A stretch of DNA of 64,000 nucleotides from PLanc-01 sp034678485 (GTDB taxonomy: Bacteria; Planctomycetota; Phycisphaerae; Sedimentisphaerales; Anaerobacaceae), in NCBI GenBank assembly GCA_034678485.1, contig JAXDBU010000040.1, positions 5,351 to 69,350 on the forward strand, written 5' to 3'. Shown here piece by piece: positions 26,080 to 33,960 of this stretch. The notes beneath the pieces are model-generated. The model searched no databases. It saw only the letters and a list, made by a program, of their open reading frames with translations, and was not told the DNA's origin. Within the stretch, counting starts at the first letter, position 1. Every line of letters begins with the position of its first letter. Both the position numbers and the translations under genes were made by a program.

Positions 26080-28425
26080 GTGCAGGAAAACAACGCGATA
26101 TGCATGGGGGCGCGCCTGGGTCCCTGGGTGGTCCGACATCGCTGGGCGATTATCGTATTGAGCCTGGCGGCTGTCGGCGTTGCCGCTTCGGGGCTGTGCC
26201 ACCTGCGGATCTGCAACGATACCCGCGTGTTCTTCGGAGAAGACAACCCCGACTACGCGGCGCTCAAAGCCCTCGAACACACCTACAGCAGGGAGCAGAG
26301 TGTCGTTTTCGTAGTCGCTCCTCGCGACGGGAACGTCTTCACGCGCGAAACGCTGAAGGCAATCGGCGAGCTGACGACGGCGGGCTGGCGTGTACCCTGT
26401 TCGACGGTTGTCAACTCCATCACGAACTTCCAGAGCACGAGAGCCGACGGCGAAGAACTGGTTGTGGAAGACCTCGTGCCCGATCCCAACGTCTTGTCGG
26501 GACCGGAATTGGAGCGGATCCGGCGGACTGCTCTGTCGGAACCGACTCTGATCAACATGTTGCTCTCTCGCACGGGCCACGTGGCCGGCGTACACATCAG
26601 CTTCGAGGTTCCGGAGGGGCAGTCGCCGCCTACGGCCGAGATCGCCCACTATGTGCGTGCGATGGCGGACGGTTTTCGTGCTCGACATCCACAGATCGAC
26701 GTCTACCTCACGGGCTCGGTTCTGATCGACGACACCTTCGCACAAGCCAGCCGGCGTGATCTGCTGACGTTGGGTCCGATCTCGTTTCTTGTCATGACGT
26801 CGCTCGTCGGGATCTCGTTGCGGTCGTTCTATGCGACGTTTGCCGCCGTGATTACGACCGTGCTGTCGCTGACCACCGCGTTGGGTCTGGTCGGATGGCT
26901 GGGTGTGCCGCTCAATGCGGTTTCCGTGGGCGCCCCGGTGCTCATGCTGACGCTGGCTGTTGCGGATAACGTCCACATTCTGACGACCATGTCTCACTCC
27001 CTGCAACGCGGTCTCTCGAAGCACGAAGCGATTGCCCAATCCCTCCAGGTGAACCTGAGGGCGGTTTTCCTCACGAGCATTACGACGATCCTCGGCTTTC
27101 TCTCGATGAATCTTTCGGAATCGCCTCCCTTCCGCGACCTCGGAAACATCGTGGGGGCCGGTGTCGCGATCGACCTGGTCAATTCGATTCTGTTTCTCCC
27201 TGCTCTGATCGCGGTGCTGCCGGTCCCCACCAGACTGGGCAGGAGTCTGGGAGAAGGCCGATCGGACCTGACCGGCTGGGTGAATGTGGATCGGCTTGCG
27301 GATTTCGTGATTCGCCATCGCGAGCTGCTGCTGTACTCGATGCTTGCGCTGACGGTCGTGTGCAGCCTCGGGATCCTGCGGATCGATCTCGACGACAATT
27401 TTCTCACGTATTTCGACGAGAGCTTCGAATTCCGACGGGCGACGGATTTCATGATCGAGAATCTCCGGGGCTGGGACGTCATGGAATACTCGCTCAATTC
27501 CGGCCGGTCGGGAGGCGTTACGGACCCCGAGTACCTGGCGGCGGTTGACCGGTTCGCCCAGTGGTACCGTGAGCGGCCGAAGGTTGTCCAGGTGCTGACC
27601 CCCATCGATACGATCAAGCGTCTCAACAGGGACATGCACGGCGGCGACGCGCGCTTCTATCGGATTCCCGACAGCAAGGAATTGGCCGCCCAGTATCTGC
27701 TTCTCTACGAGATGTCGCTGCCGTTCGGTCAGGATCTCAACAGCCAGATCGACGTTGACAAGTCCGCGACCCGGTTCCTGGTAATGTTCGAGAGCATGAA
27801 GGCCGGCGAGCTGCGCCGGATGGACGAGGAGGCCAGTCGATGGCTGGCTGCCCATGTCCCCGCCGGCGTGTCCGCGCCCGGCACGGGGCTGTCTCTCGTC
27901 TGGGCGCGTATCACCCAACGGAACATCACAGGCATGCTCTGGGCGTCGTTCGGGGAGGTTCTGACGATCTCCGGCATCATGATCCTGGTGTTTCGCAGTC
28001 TCCGATTCGTCGTGCTGTTTCTCATTCCCAATCTCGTGCCTCCGTTCATTGCGTTCGGGATCTGGGGAGTGATGAGAGGGCAGGTGGGACTGGCTTTGTC
28101 CGTTATCGTCGGCATGACCCTGGGCATCATCGTGGACGATACGATTCACTTCTTCATCAAGTACTCCCGGGCCAGGAAGGAGGATGGATTGACGCCGGAG
28201 CAGGCCGTTCGCGCCGCGTTCCACACGGTCGGTTCCGCTATCGGGATTACGACGATCGTCCTGGTGTCGGGATTCCTGGTCATGGCGGTCTCCCACTACC
28301 GGATGAGCCAGGAAATGGGCTTGATGTGCGCCTTGGTCATCGGGTTGGCGCTGTTGGCCGACTTCTTCCTCTCGCCGACTTTGTTGATGAAATTCGACCG
28401 CCTGCCCGATAAGCTCAGGGATTGA
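26080..28425 (+). CDS. RND-superfamily (MMPL-type) exporter
   Basis: About 781 residues in two repeats, each with one membrane helix, a large periplasmic loop and five more helices. Helix 1 lies near WAIIVLSLAAVGVAASGLC. The first helix bundle includes LGPISFLVMTSLVGISLRSF, LVGWLGVPLNAVSVGAPVLML and AVADNVHILTTM; the second includes IVGMTLGIIVDDTIHFFIKY. The paired Asp-containing AxxDxxH and DDTIHF helices are typical of MMPL/HpnN-type lipid exporters and of SSD-containing proteins. The start is ambiguous: a GTG at 26080 lies just behind GAGGGGG, with a TTG at 26077 and an ATG at 26104. It is followed by a LolA-like protein and a barrel protein, suggesting lipid or lipoprotein traffic to the outer membrane. 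Confidence 0.88.
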   Translation: MQENNAICMGARLGPWVVRHRWAIIVLSLAAVGVAASGLCHLRICNDTRVFFGEDNPDYAALKALEHTYSREQSVVFVVAPRDGNVFTRETLKAIGELTTAGWRVPCSTVVNSITNFQSTRADGEELVVEDLVPDPNVLSGPELERIRRTALSEPTLINMLLSRTGHVAGVHISFEVPEGQSPPTAEIAHYVRAMADGFRARHPQIDVYLTGSVLIDDTFAQASRRDLLTLGPISFLVMTSLVGISLRSFYATFAAVITTVLSLTTALGLVGWLGVPLNAVSVGAPVLMLTLAVADNVHILTTMSHSLQRGLSKHEAIAQSLQVNLRAVFLTSITTILGFLSMNLSESPPFRDLGNIVGAGVAIDLVNSILFLPALIAVLPVPTRLGRSLGEGRSDLTGWVNVDRLADFVIRHRELLLYSMLALTVVCSLGILRIDLDDNFLTYFDESFEFRRATDFMIENLRGWDVMEYSLNSGRSGGVTDPEYLAAVDRFAQWYRERPKVVQVLTPIDTIKRLNRDMHGGDARFYRIPDSKELAAQYLLLYEMSLPFGQDLNSQIDVDKSATRFLVMFESMKAGELRRMDEEASRWLAAHVPAGVSAPGTGLSLVWARITQRNITGMLWASFGEVLTISGIMILVFRSLRFVVLFLIPNLVPPFIAFGIWGVMRGQVGLALSVIVGMTLGIIVDDTIHFFIKYSRARKEDGLTPEQAVRAAFHTVGSAIGITTIVLVSGFLVMAVSHYRMSQEMGLMCALVIGLALLADFFLSPTLLMKFDRLPDKLRD

Positions 28426-28455
28426 CGATGTGTGACCATTGATTGGAAAGGACGA

Positions 28456-29244
28456 ATGACGAGAACATTTGTTTTGACAATGGCTGCGATGATCGCAATC
28501 CCTGGGCTGCACGCCGGTCAGACACCCGAGGACAGAGGATTGGCACTGGCGCTAGAGGCCGATCGTCGATACGCCGGGTATGGGGATTCCATCGCAAGCC
28601 TTCGCATGATCCTGCGCAACAAGCAGGGCCAGGTCAGCGAGCGCCACCTGCGCATTCGCTCGCTGGAGACGCCGGACGACGGGACCAAGAGCCTGTGCAT
28701 CTTCGACAGCCCTATGGACGTCAAGGGCACCATCCTGCTGACGCACACGCACAGGAATCGGGTGGACGACCAGTGGCTTTTTCTGCCGGCCCTCGAGCGG
28801 GTCAAGCGGATCGCGGCCCAGAACCGGTCCGGGTCGTTCATGGGCAGCGAGTTCTCCTATGAGGACATCGCGACCCAGACCGTCGAGAAGTACTCCTACC
28901 GGTGGCTTCGGGACGAGAGCCTGGACGGTCAGGAATGCCACGTGATCGAGCGCCGTCCGCTGGACCCCAAGAGTTCCGGCTACCTTCGCCAGATTGTCTG
29001 GATGGACACCGAGCACCTGCGCATGGCGAAGGTCGATTACTATGACCGCAAGGACTCCCTCTTGAAGACCCTCATCTTCAAGGACTACCGCCAGTACCTC
29101 GACCGGTTCTGGCGGCCCCACGAGATGACCATGGTGAACCACCAGACGGGCAAGAGCAGTCAGTTGCTCTGGTCCGAGTACGCCTTCCGCCAGGGATTGG
29201 CGGAGAACGATTTCGATCCGCACAGCTTGACTCGAATTCGATGA
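28456..29244 (+). CDS. Outer membrane lipoprotein-sorting (LolA-like) protein
   Basis: 262 residues with a signal peptide (FVLTMAAMIAIPGLHA). It matches the LolA-like 'outer membrane lipoprotein-sorting protein' family: repeated amphipathic strands with QWLFLPALERVKRI, NRSGSFMGSEFSYED and a half-barrel region ending ENDFDPHSLTRIR. The start has GGAAAGGA 5 bases upstream. It begins 30 bases after the exporter gene. This pair is widely conserved; family members are thought to be periplasmic carriers of acylated cargo. It differs from canonical LolA, which is about 200 residues, so the cargo need not be a lipoprotein. Confidence 0.87.
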   Translation: MTRTFVLTMAAMIAIPGLHAGQTPEDRGLALALEADRRYAGYGDSIASLRMILRNKQGQVSERHLRIRSLETPDDGTKSLCIFDSPMDVKGTILLTHTHRNRVDDQWLFLPALERVKRIAAQNRSGSFMGSEFSYEDIATQTVEKYSYRWLRDESLDGQECHVIERRPLDPKSSGYLRQIVWMDTEHLRMAKVDYYDRKDSLLKTLIFKDYRQYLDRFWRPHEMTMVNHQTGKSSQLLWSEYAFRQGLAENDFDPHSLTRIR

Positions 29245-29259
29245 GCGAGTCCGAGGCCC

Positions 29260-30645
29260 ATGAGAAAAGCACGACACACGCAATCCAAAATCCAAAACAA
29301 ATCCCAAGCACAGAGCTCAAATGACAGAAACGCCGTCGCACTTCTGCCGCTCGGCCGTTCTGGGCTTGGTGTTTCGGTCGTTCGCGCTGGTTTCGAATTC
29401 CGGATTTCGGATTTCGTGCTTTCTGTCGCGTTGCTGACGCTGCTCGCTGCCAACGCGCTCGGCGATGCCCGGGACCCATGCGACGCGACGCACGGCGCCA
29501 GAGGCGAACTCACCGGCTGTGTCTCCGTCGAGGGACGGGGGTTCTTCGAGGATCCCCTGTACCGCGAGCAGGAGGACAACAACGGCTCCCTGGCCGCCCA
29601 GCCGGAATACTACTACCAATGGGAAAACGGCTCGATCTTCACCTTCACACCGTTCGGCCGGATCGACAGCGCCGATTCCGAGCGCACCCACTGGGATATC
29701 CGTGAGCTGTACTATCTGTATCCCAGAGACTGGTGGTCCGTCCGCGCCGGCGTCGGGCGGGTCTTCTGGGGCGCCACGGAGTTCGTTCATCTCGTGGATG
29801 TGATCAACCAGACCGATCTGGTCGAGCACATCGACGGGGAAGACAAGCTCGGCCAGCCCCTGTTCCAGTTCAGTGCGTCGAGGAACTGGGGATCGCTGGA
29901 CGTGTTCATTCTGCCTTTCTTCCGGGAGCGGACTTTTCCGGGTCGCGAAGGGCGTCTGCGCCCGGGACTCGTGATCGACACGGACCATGCGGTCTTCGAG
30001 AGCACCTCCGAAGAAAACGCCAAGGACCTCGTGATTCGGTACAGCCGGACCCTCGGGGGCATCGATTTCGGTGTGTACTTCTTCAAGGGCACCAATCGCG
30101 ATCCGCTGCTGGTTCCTGCGGATTACCTCGACCCCAACGATACCGACGATCCCAGGCTGATTCCCTTCTACGAGCGGGTGGATCAATTCGGCGTCGACGC
30201 CCAGTGGGCGACCGGCAACTGGCTCTGGAAATTCGAGGGCCTGTATCGAGATGGGTACGTCGATCCCTTCTTCGCGGGGACCGGCGGCGTCGAATACACG
30301 TTCTTCGGCGTCGGCGGCGGCAACACGGACGTGGGACTCCTGGCCGAGTACGCCTACGACCACCGGGGCGACGATCCCGAGATGACCTCGATCTATGACA
30401 ACGACGCCTTCTTCGGTGTGCGACTGTCGCCGAACGATATGGCCAGCACGCTGGTGCTGGTCGGCTTCATGCAGGACCTCGACGACTCGGAGAATGCTCT
30501 GATCGTCGAGGCAGGCCGACGGTTCGGTTCGCACTGGCGGCTCAGTCTCGACGCCTGGATCTTCTGCAATACGTCGGAAGAAAGCGTGATCTACGACCTC
30601 CGCGACGACAGCTTCCTCAGAATGGAGCTGGCGTACCACTTCTGA
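29260..30645 (+). CDS. Outer-membrane beta-barrel protein, third gene of the exporter set
   Basis: 461 residues as opened by ATG. From about residue 50 there is a short hydrophobic segment (LSVALLTLLAANALGDA), then alternating strands rich in aromatic residues such as YYYQWENGSIFTFTPFGRID, YSRTLGGIDFGVYFFKG and DVGLLAEYAYDHRG. It ends RMELAYHF, a C-terminal Phe typical of barrel insertion. The first 50 residues translate an A/T-rich intergenic repeat (29278-29420), so the true start may be the GTG at 29416 or another site. No ribosome-binding site resolves this. It follows the LolA-like gene by 15 bases. Its position suggests an outer-membrane acceptor or channel for the exporter's cargo. Confidence 0.8.
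   Translation: MRKARHTQSKIQNKSQAQSSNDRNAVALLPLGRSGLGVSVVRAGFEFRISDFVLSVALLTLLAANALGDARDPCDATHGARGELTGCVSVEGRGFFEDPLYREQEDNNGSLAAQPEYYYQWENGSIFTFTPFGRIDSADSERTHWDIRELYYLYPRDWWSVRAGVGRVFWGATEFVHLVDVINQTDLVEHIDGEDKLGQPLFQFSASRNWGSLDVFILPFFRERTFPGREGRLRPGLVIDTDHAVFESTSEENAKDLVIRYSRTLGGIDFGVYFFKGTNRDPLLVPADYLDPNDTDDPRLIPFYERVDQFGVDAQWATGNWLWKFEGLYRDGYVDPFFAGTGGVEYTFFGVGGGNTDVGLLAEYAYDHRGDDPEMTSIYDNDAFFGVRLSPNDMASTLVLVGFMQDLDDSENALIVEAGRRFGSHWRLSLDAWIFCNTSEESVIYDLRDDSFLRMELAYHF
29278..29420. repeat. Dispersed A/T-rich inverted repeat overlapping the start of the barrel gene
   Basis: The left end reads CAATCCAAAATCCAAAAC and the right end is the imperfect complement of CACGAAATCCGAAATCCG. A central part carries GCTCGGCCGTTCTGGGCTTG. 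This ATCCAAAATCC / GGATTTCGGATTT layout is a repeat type I associate with planctomycete intergenic regions. Here it runs in frame into the signal peptide of the barrel protein. Confidence 0.7.
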
Positions 30646-30934
30646 GTGCAGAGTGTTTGAAGCCTGAACGGCCGGGTCTGTTCCGGAGTCTCAACGTTTC
30701 TCTCCTTCTTCGGCAAGTGCAACATCCTCCAGTGCCGATGTTCATTGTCCCGAGCGAAAGAATGGTATAACTGTTTGTTTCTAAAAGGCGTATGGTAATT
30801 GGTGCCAGGGGTGGGGTAGGCGCGACCCACCGATTTCTCTCTTCCCCAGATTTCTTCGTCCAGCCTATACGCAGACGGGCGACTTGGGAGTGTAATAGGG
30901 TAGAGAATCGCGATTCGTAAACGGGCCGGGCGTC

Positions 30935-31480
30935 ATGCTGCAAGACAAGCGGTTAGTCTGGAGACTGCAACGGGGCAATGTCGATGCTCTGCGTCTGATC
31001 TATGACAAGTACAAGCTCGACCTGCTCAAACTGGCGATCCTGCTGACGGGCAATATCCATCGCTCGGAGGATGCCGTGCAGGATGTGTTCGTTAAGCTCG
31101 CCGAGTCCTTCGATAGGATCAGCGATCATGGCAACTTGAAGAACTTCCTGATCACGTGCCTGATGAACCGCCTGCGTACGCTCCGACGCGATGGTCAACG
31201 TCATCAGACAGCCCCACTCGACGACGCGACAATGCAGACGGCCCCGATCCGTTCTCCCGATCATTGGGCCATCGTGAACGAACAGTTGCAGCGGATCAGC
31301 CAGGCGCTGGCACAATTGCCCGTCGAACAGCGGGAGGCGGTCACGCTGCGCTTCGAAGGGGGACTCGGATTTCCGGAGATCGCACAAATCCAGAACGCCC
31401 CGATCAACACAGTGCAGGGTCGATACCGGTATGGCATAGAAAAACTGCGGACGTTGCTCAACGGTGAGGTGGAAACATGA
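30935..31480 (+). CDS. ECF-type RNA polymerase sigma factor
   Basis: 181 residues. Sigma-2 is seen in DALRLIYDKYKLDLLKLA, SEDAVQDVFVKLAESFDRI and NLKNFLITCLMNRLRTLRR. Sigma-4 is seen in ISQALAQLPVEQREAVTLRF, FPEIAQIQNAPINTVQGR and a final RYGIEKLRTLL. The ATG at 30935 starts where the family normally does. Its stop codon overlaps the start of the next gene (ATGA), so the two are translationally coupled, as with sigma/anti-sigma pairs. The 289 bases upstream carry no gene and may hold its promoter. Target genes cannot be named; the downstream membrane protein is the likely regulator or target. Confidence 0.92.
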   Translation: MLQDKRLVWRLQRGNVDALRLIYDKYKLDLLKLAILLTGNIHRSEDAVQDVFVKLAESFDRISDHGNLKNFLITCLMNRLRTLRRDGQRHQTAPLDDATMQTAPIRSPDHWAIVNEQLQRISQALAQLPVEQREAVTLRFEGGLGFPEIAQIQNAPINTVQGRYRYGIEKLRTLLNGEVET

Positions 31481-32826
31481 AACCCGCGGACACGATGAGA
31501 CAGATGTTCGATAGTGCGGCGGTTGGGACCAACGGCGCTTCCGACGATGGCGTCTTCGAGACGATCAAGACGGCGTACACAAGAGCCTGGACAACCCGCT
31601 TGGCTCCGCGAGAGCCGGCGACATGGAGATGTATTATGAAAAGCTCGAAAGTGAGACTGGCGATGGCGGCCGCTGTGGTGCTCATGGTGATCCTGGCAAT
31701 ACCCTTGTGGCAGGGGACGGGTGGCATTGCCCTGGCAGATGTCCTGGCCCGAATCCAGCAAGCCCGCGCCTACAGCTATCAGGTGGACGTGAGCACCATC
31801 GAGTCAAGCGAGTTGCCGAGTGGTCGGAGGGAATGGCGGGAGGAAATCCAGATGACGATCCTGATCTCACAGGATCTTGGCAAGAAGATCACGATCCGCA
31901 AGACAAACCCCGACACTGGCAGGAGTACGCTGCGCGAGGTGTATATTCTGCCGCACCGGCGAACCGTTCTCGAAGTCATGCCAATGGAAAAGAAGTACAG
32001 CCGCGTGGAACTCAACGAAACCCGGCTCCAGGAACTGCAAGAGGAAGTCAACAGCGACCCGGTCGACATTCTCAGAGAGGTGCTGGATTGCGACTATGCG
32101 ACTCTCGGTCGATCCACTGTCGACGGCATCACGGTCGAAGGATTTCAGACAACAGACCCCAAGTTCCTACAGGGCACGCCGGGCACCGTCGACGTCAAGA
32201 TATGGATTGATGTGCGTACCTCCCTGCCCGTACGGGAAGAATCGAACATGGTGTTCGATTTGGCCGATGGCTCCAAAGCGAGCATGCGATCCGTCGTGTA
32301 TGGTTTTCAGTGGGACATCCCTATCGCCGCCGCCGAATTCAATCCGATCCTGCCGGATGACTATACGGACCTCATGGGCGGGACTGTCAAGATGCCGGCT
32401 GTGAATGAAGAGAATGCCATCGAGGCTCTGAGACGATTCGCCGCGTTGTCCGGGCGATATCCCACGAAGCTGGACGATCCGACTTTCAACAATGAGTTGA
32501 ACCGAGTTGTCATCGACTCCCTCATGAGCAGCAATCCAGAGCCGGCCCCAGGGCAGTCGCAGCAGGAGTGGGGGCAGCAGCAGAACCGAAAGCAGCGCGA
32601 GATCATGTATCCTATTATCGTAATTCGCGACTTTCATACGCTGCTCGTGCAGGAGGGGAAAGACCCCGTCTACCACGGCAGTGTGGTTACGCCGCAGGAT
32701 GCGGATCAGGTCCTGATGCGGTGGAAGGTCTCGGATACCGAGTGCCGCGTCCTCTTCGGCAGCCTGCACGTGGAAACCGTCGGTGGTGCGACATTGGCCG
32801 AGCTGGAGAAGACTCTGCCGAAGTAA
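31477..32826 (+). CDS. Membrane-anchored partner of the ECF sigma factor, LolA-like periplasmic part
   Basis: 449 residues. A soluble N-terminal stretch of about 58 residues is followed by one membrane helix (VRLAMAAAVVLMVILAIPLW) and a long extracytoplasmic region. That region includes ALADVLARIQQARAYSYQVD and LDCDYATLGRSTVDGITVEGF, resembling the LolA/DUF4367-like sheets of planctomycete sigma-associated proteins. A recognisable zinc-finger anti-sigma motif (HxxxCxxC) is missing from the N-terminus, so anti-sigma function is inferred only from position and topology. The start codon overlaps the sigma-factor stop. The C-terminal third (NAIEALRRFAALSGRYPTKL) looks like a separate helical domain. 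Confidence 0.75.
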   Translation: MKPADTMRQMFDSAAVGTNGASDDGVFETIKTAYTRAWTTRLAPREPATWRCIMKSSKVRLAMAAAVVLMVILAIPLWQGTGGIALADVLARIQQARAYSYQVDVSTIESSELPSGRREWREEIQMTILISQDLGKKITIRKTNPDTGRSTLREVYILPHRRTVLEVMPMEKKYSRVELNETRLQELQEEVNSDPVDILREVLDCDYATLGRSTVDGITVEGFQTTDPKFLQGTPGTVDVKIWIDVRTSLPVREESNMVFDLADGSKASMRSVVYGFQWDIPIAAAEFNPILPDDYTDLMGGTVKMPAVNEENAIEALRRFAALSGRYPTKLDDPTFNNELNRVVIDSLMSSNPEPAPGQSQQEWGQQQNRKQREIMYPIIVIRDFHTLLVQEGKDPVYHGSVVTPQDADQVLMRWKVSDTECRVLFGSLHVETVGGATLAELEKTLPK

Positions 32827-33045
32827 TTGTCCTCCCATGTGCCAATCGCCTTGGGCCAGACGAGCGTCTGCCCGCCCTCGGAACGGTGTGCACGGCACAT
32901 TTTGCAGAGCCGCGTCCATCCTCGTGAATCCATGCCACAGGTCTGGTTCGGGCGATTGGTGGTTGAACTGGGGCCGGGCGGGCGGTAGCATGGGGGCCGG
33001 AATGCCATGCTTTTTCGCAAACCTGCTGTTCGGAAAGGGCGCCGG

Positions 33046-33960
33046 ATGAGCCAGATCGAGAATAGTGCACGCGCGGGTGGACTGACCCGGCGCGACATGT
33101 TGGCCGGTGCGGCGGCGGTGGTCACAGCCGCGACGCGGCCCGGGATCGTGCGGGGACAGGGCGGGACAGCGTCCGGGTCGGTGGGCAAGGTCGTCCAGAA
33201 CGGGCGGATCAAGCAGTCCATCTGCGGCGGCTGCCTGCGGAACGCCGGACTGGACCGGGAGCAGACCGCCAGGCTGCTCGTCGAGATGGGGTTGGCCGGC
33301 CGGGATCTCGTCGGCAGGGACGAGTGGCCCACGCTGCGGAAGTATGGTCTCGTGGCGACGATGGTGCCCGGAGCCGGGGGGATCAAGAACGGCCTGAACA
33401 ACAAGGCCATGCACGCGAAATTCCTGGAGGAGTTCAAGGCAAACATCCTGGCGGCGGCCGAGTACAAATGGCCCAACGTGATCTGTATGGCCGGCGACCG
33501 GGCGGGCATCAGCGACGCCGAGGGCATGGACAACTGCCAAACGATCCTGGCCGAGGCGGTCAAGATCGCCGAGGATTCCGGCGTCACGATCTGCATGGAA
33601 ATGCTCAACAGCAAGGTGAACCACCCCGGCTACATGTGCGACAACTACGCCTGGGCCTTCGAGCTGTGCCGGCGGGTGAATTCGCCGCGGTTCAAGCTGC
33701 TCTTCGACATCTACCACATGCAGATCATGGAAGGAGATCTGATCGCCACGATCCAGCAGAACATCCAGCACATCGGCCACTTCCACACTGCCGGCGTGCC
33801 GGGCCGGCACGAGCTGGACGAGAACCAGGAGATCTACTATCCCGCGGTCATGCGGGCGATCCTCGCGTCCGGCTACCAGGGCTATGTGGCCCACGAGTAC
33901 ACGCCCGTGCGCGGCGCACTGGAGTCGCTCGTGCAGGCGGTGAAGACCTGCGACGTTTAG
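33046..33960 (+). CDS. Tat-exported TIM-barrel sugar isomerase (hydroxypyruvate isomerase-like)
   Basis: 304 residues. A twin-arginine signal (LTRRDMLAGAAAVVTAATRPG) precedes an AP-endonuclease-2-type TIM barrel: SICGGCLRNAGL, ITICMEMLN-like VTICMEMLN with the metal Glu, KLLFDIYHMQ, IGHFHTAGVPGRHELDENQE and GYQGYVAHEYTP. The set of Glu/His/Asp residues matches hydroxypyruvate isomerase and related sugar epimerases. The ATG at 33046 has GGAAAGGG about 8 bases upstream; the frame opens at 33007. Its stop overlaps that of the minus-strand gene by 4 bases. An isomerisation or epimerisation role on a periplasmic sugar is inferred. Confidence 0.87.
   Translation: MSQIENSARAGGLTRRDMLAGAAAVVTAATRPGIVRGQGGTASGSVGKVVQNGRIKQSICGGCLRNAGLDREQTARLLVEMGLAGRDLVGRDEWPTLRKYGLVATMVPGAGGIKNGLNNKAMHAKFLEEFKANILAAAEYKWPNVICMAGDRAGISDAEGMDNCQTILAEAVKIAEDSGVTICMEMLNSKVNHPGYMCDNYAWAFELCRRVNSPRFKLLFDIYHMQIMEGDLIATIQQNIQHIGHFHTAGVPGRHELDENQEIYYPAVMRAILASGYQGYVAHEYTPVRGALESLVQAVKTCDV

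Noticed and set aside
26047..28512. A minus-strand open frame of 821 codons opposite the RND exporter.
   Set aside because: The product is rich in Arg, His, Gln and Asp with no fold or motif, while the plus strand encodes a clear transporter. Long antisense frames are common in GC-rich genes.
32827..33045. A possible small gene or gene remnant between the sigma partner and the isomerase, because frames remain open on both strands.
   Set aside because: No start with a good ribosome-binding site, no recognisable motif, and the frames overlap better-supported genes. A weak CCAATCGCC/GGCGATTGG inverted pair is present but too far apart to call.
32167..33894. A minus-strand frame of 575 codons spanning the sigma partner and the isomerase.
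   Set aside because: It crosses two well-supported plus-strand genes and shows no recognisable domain.
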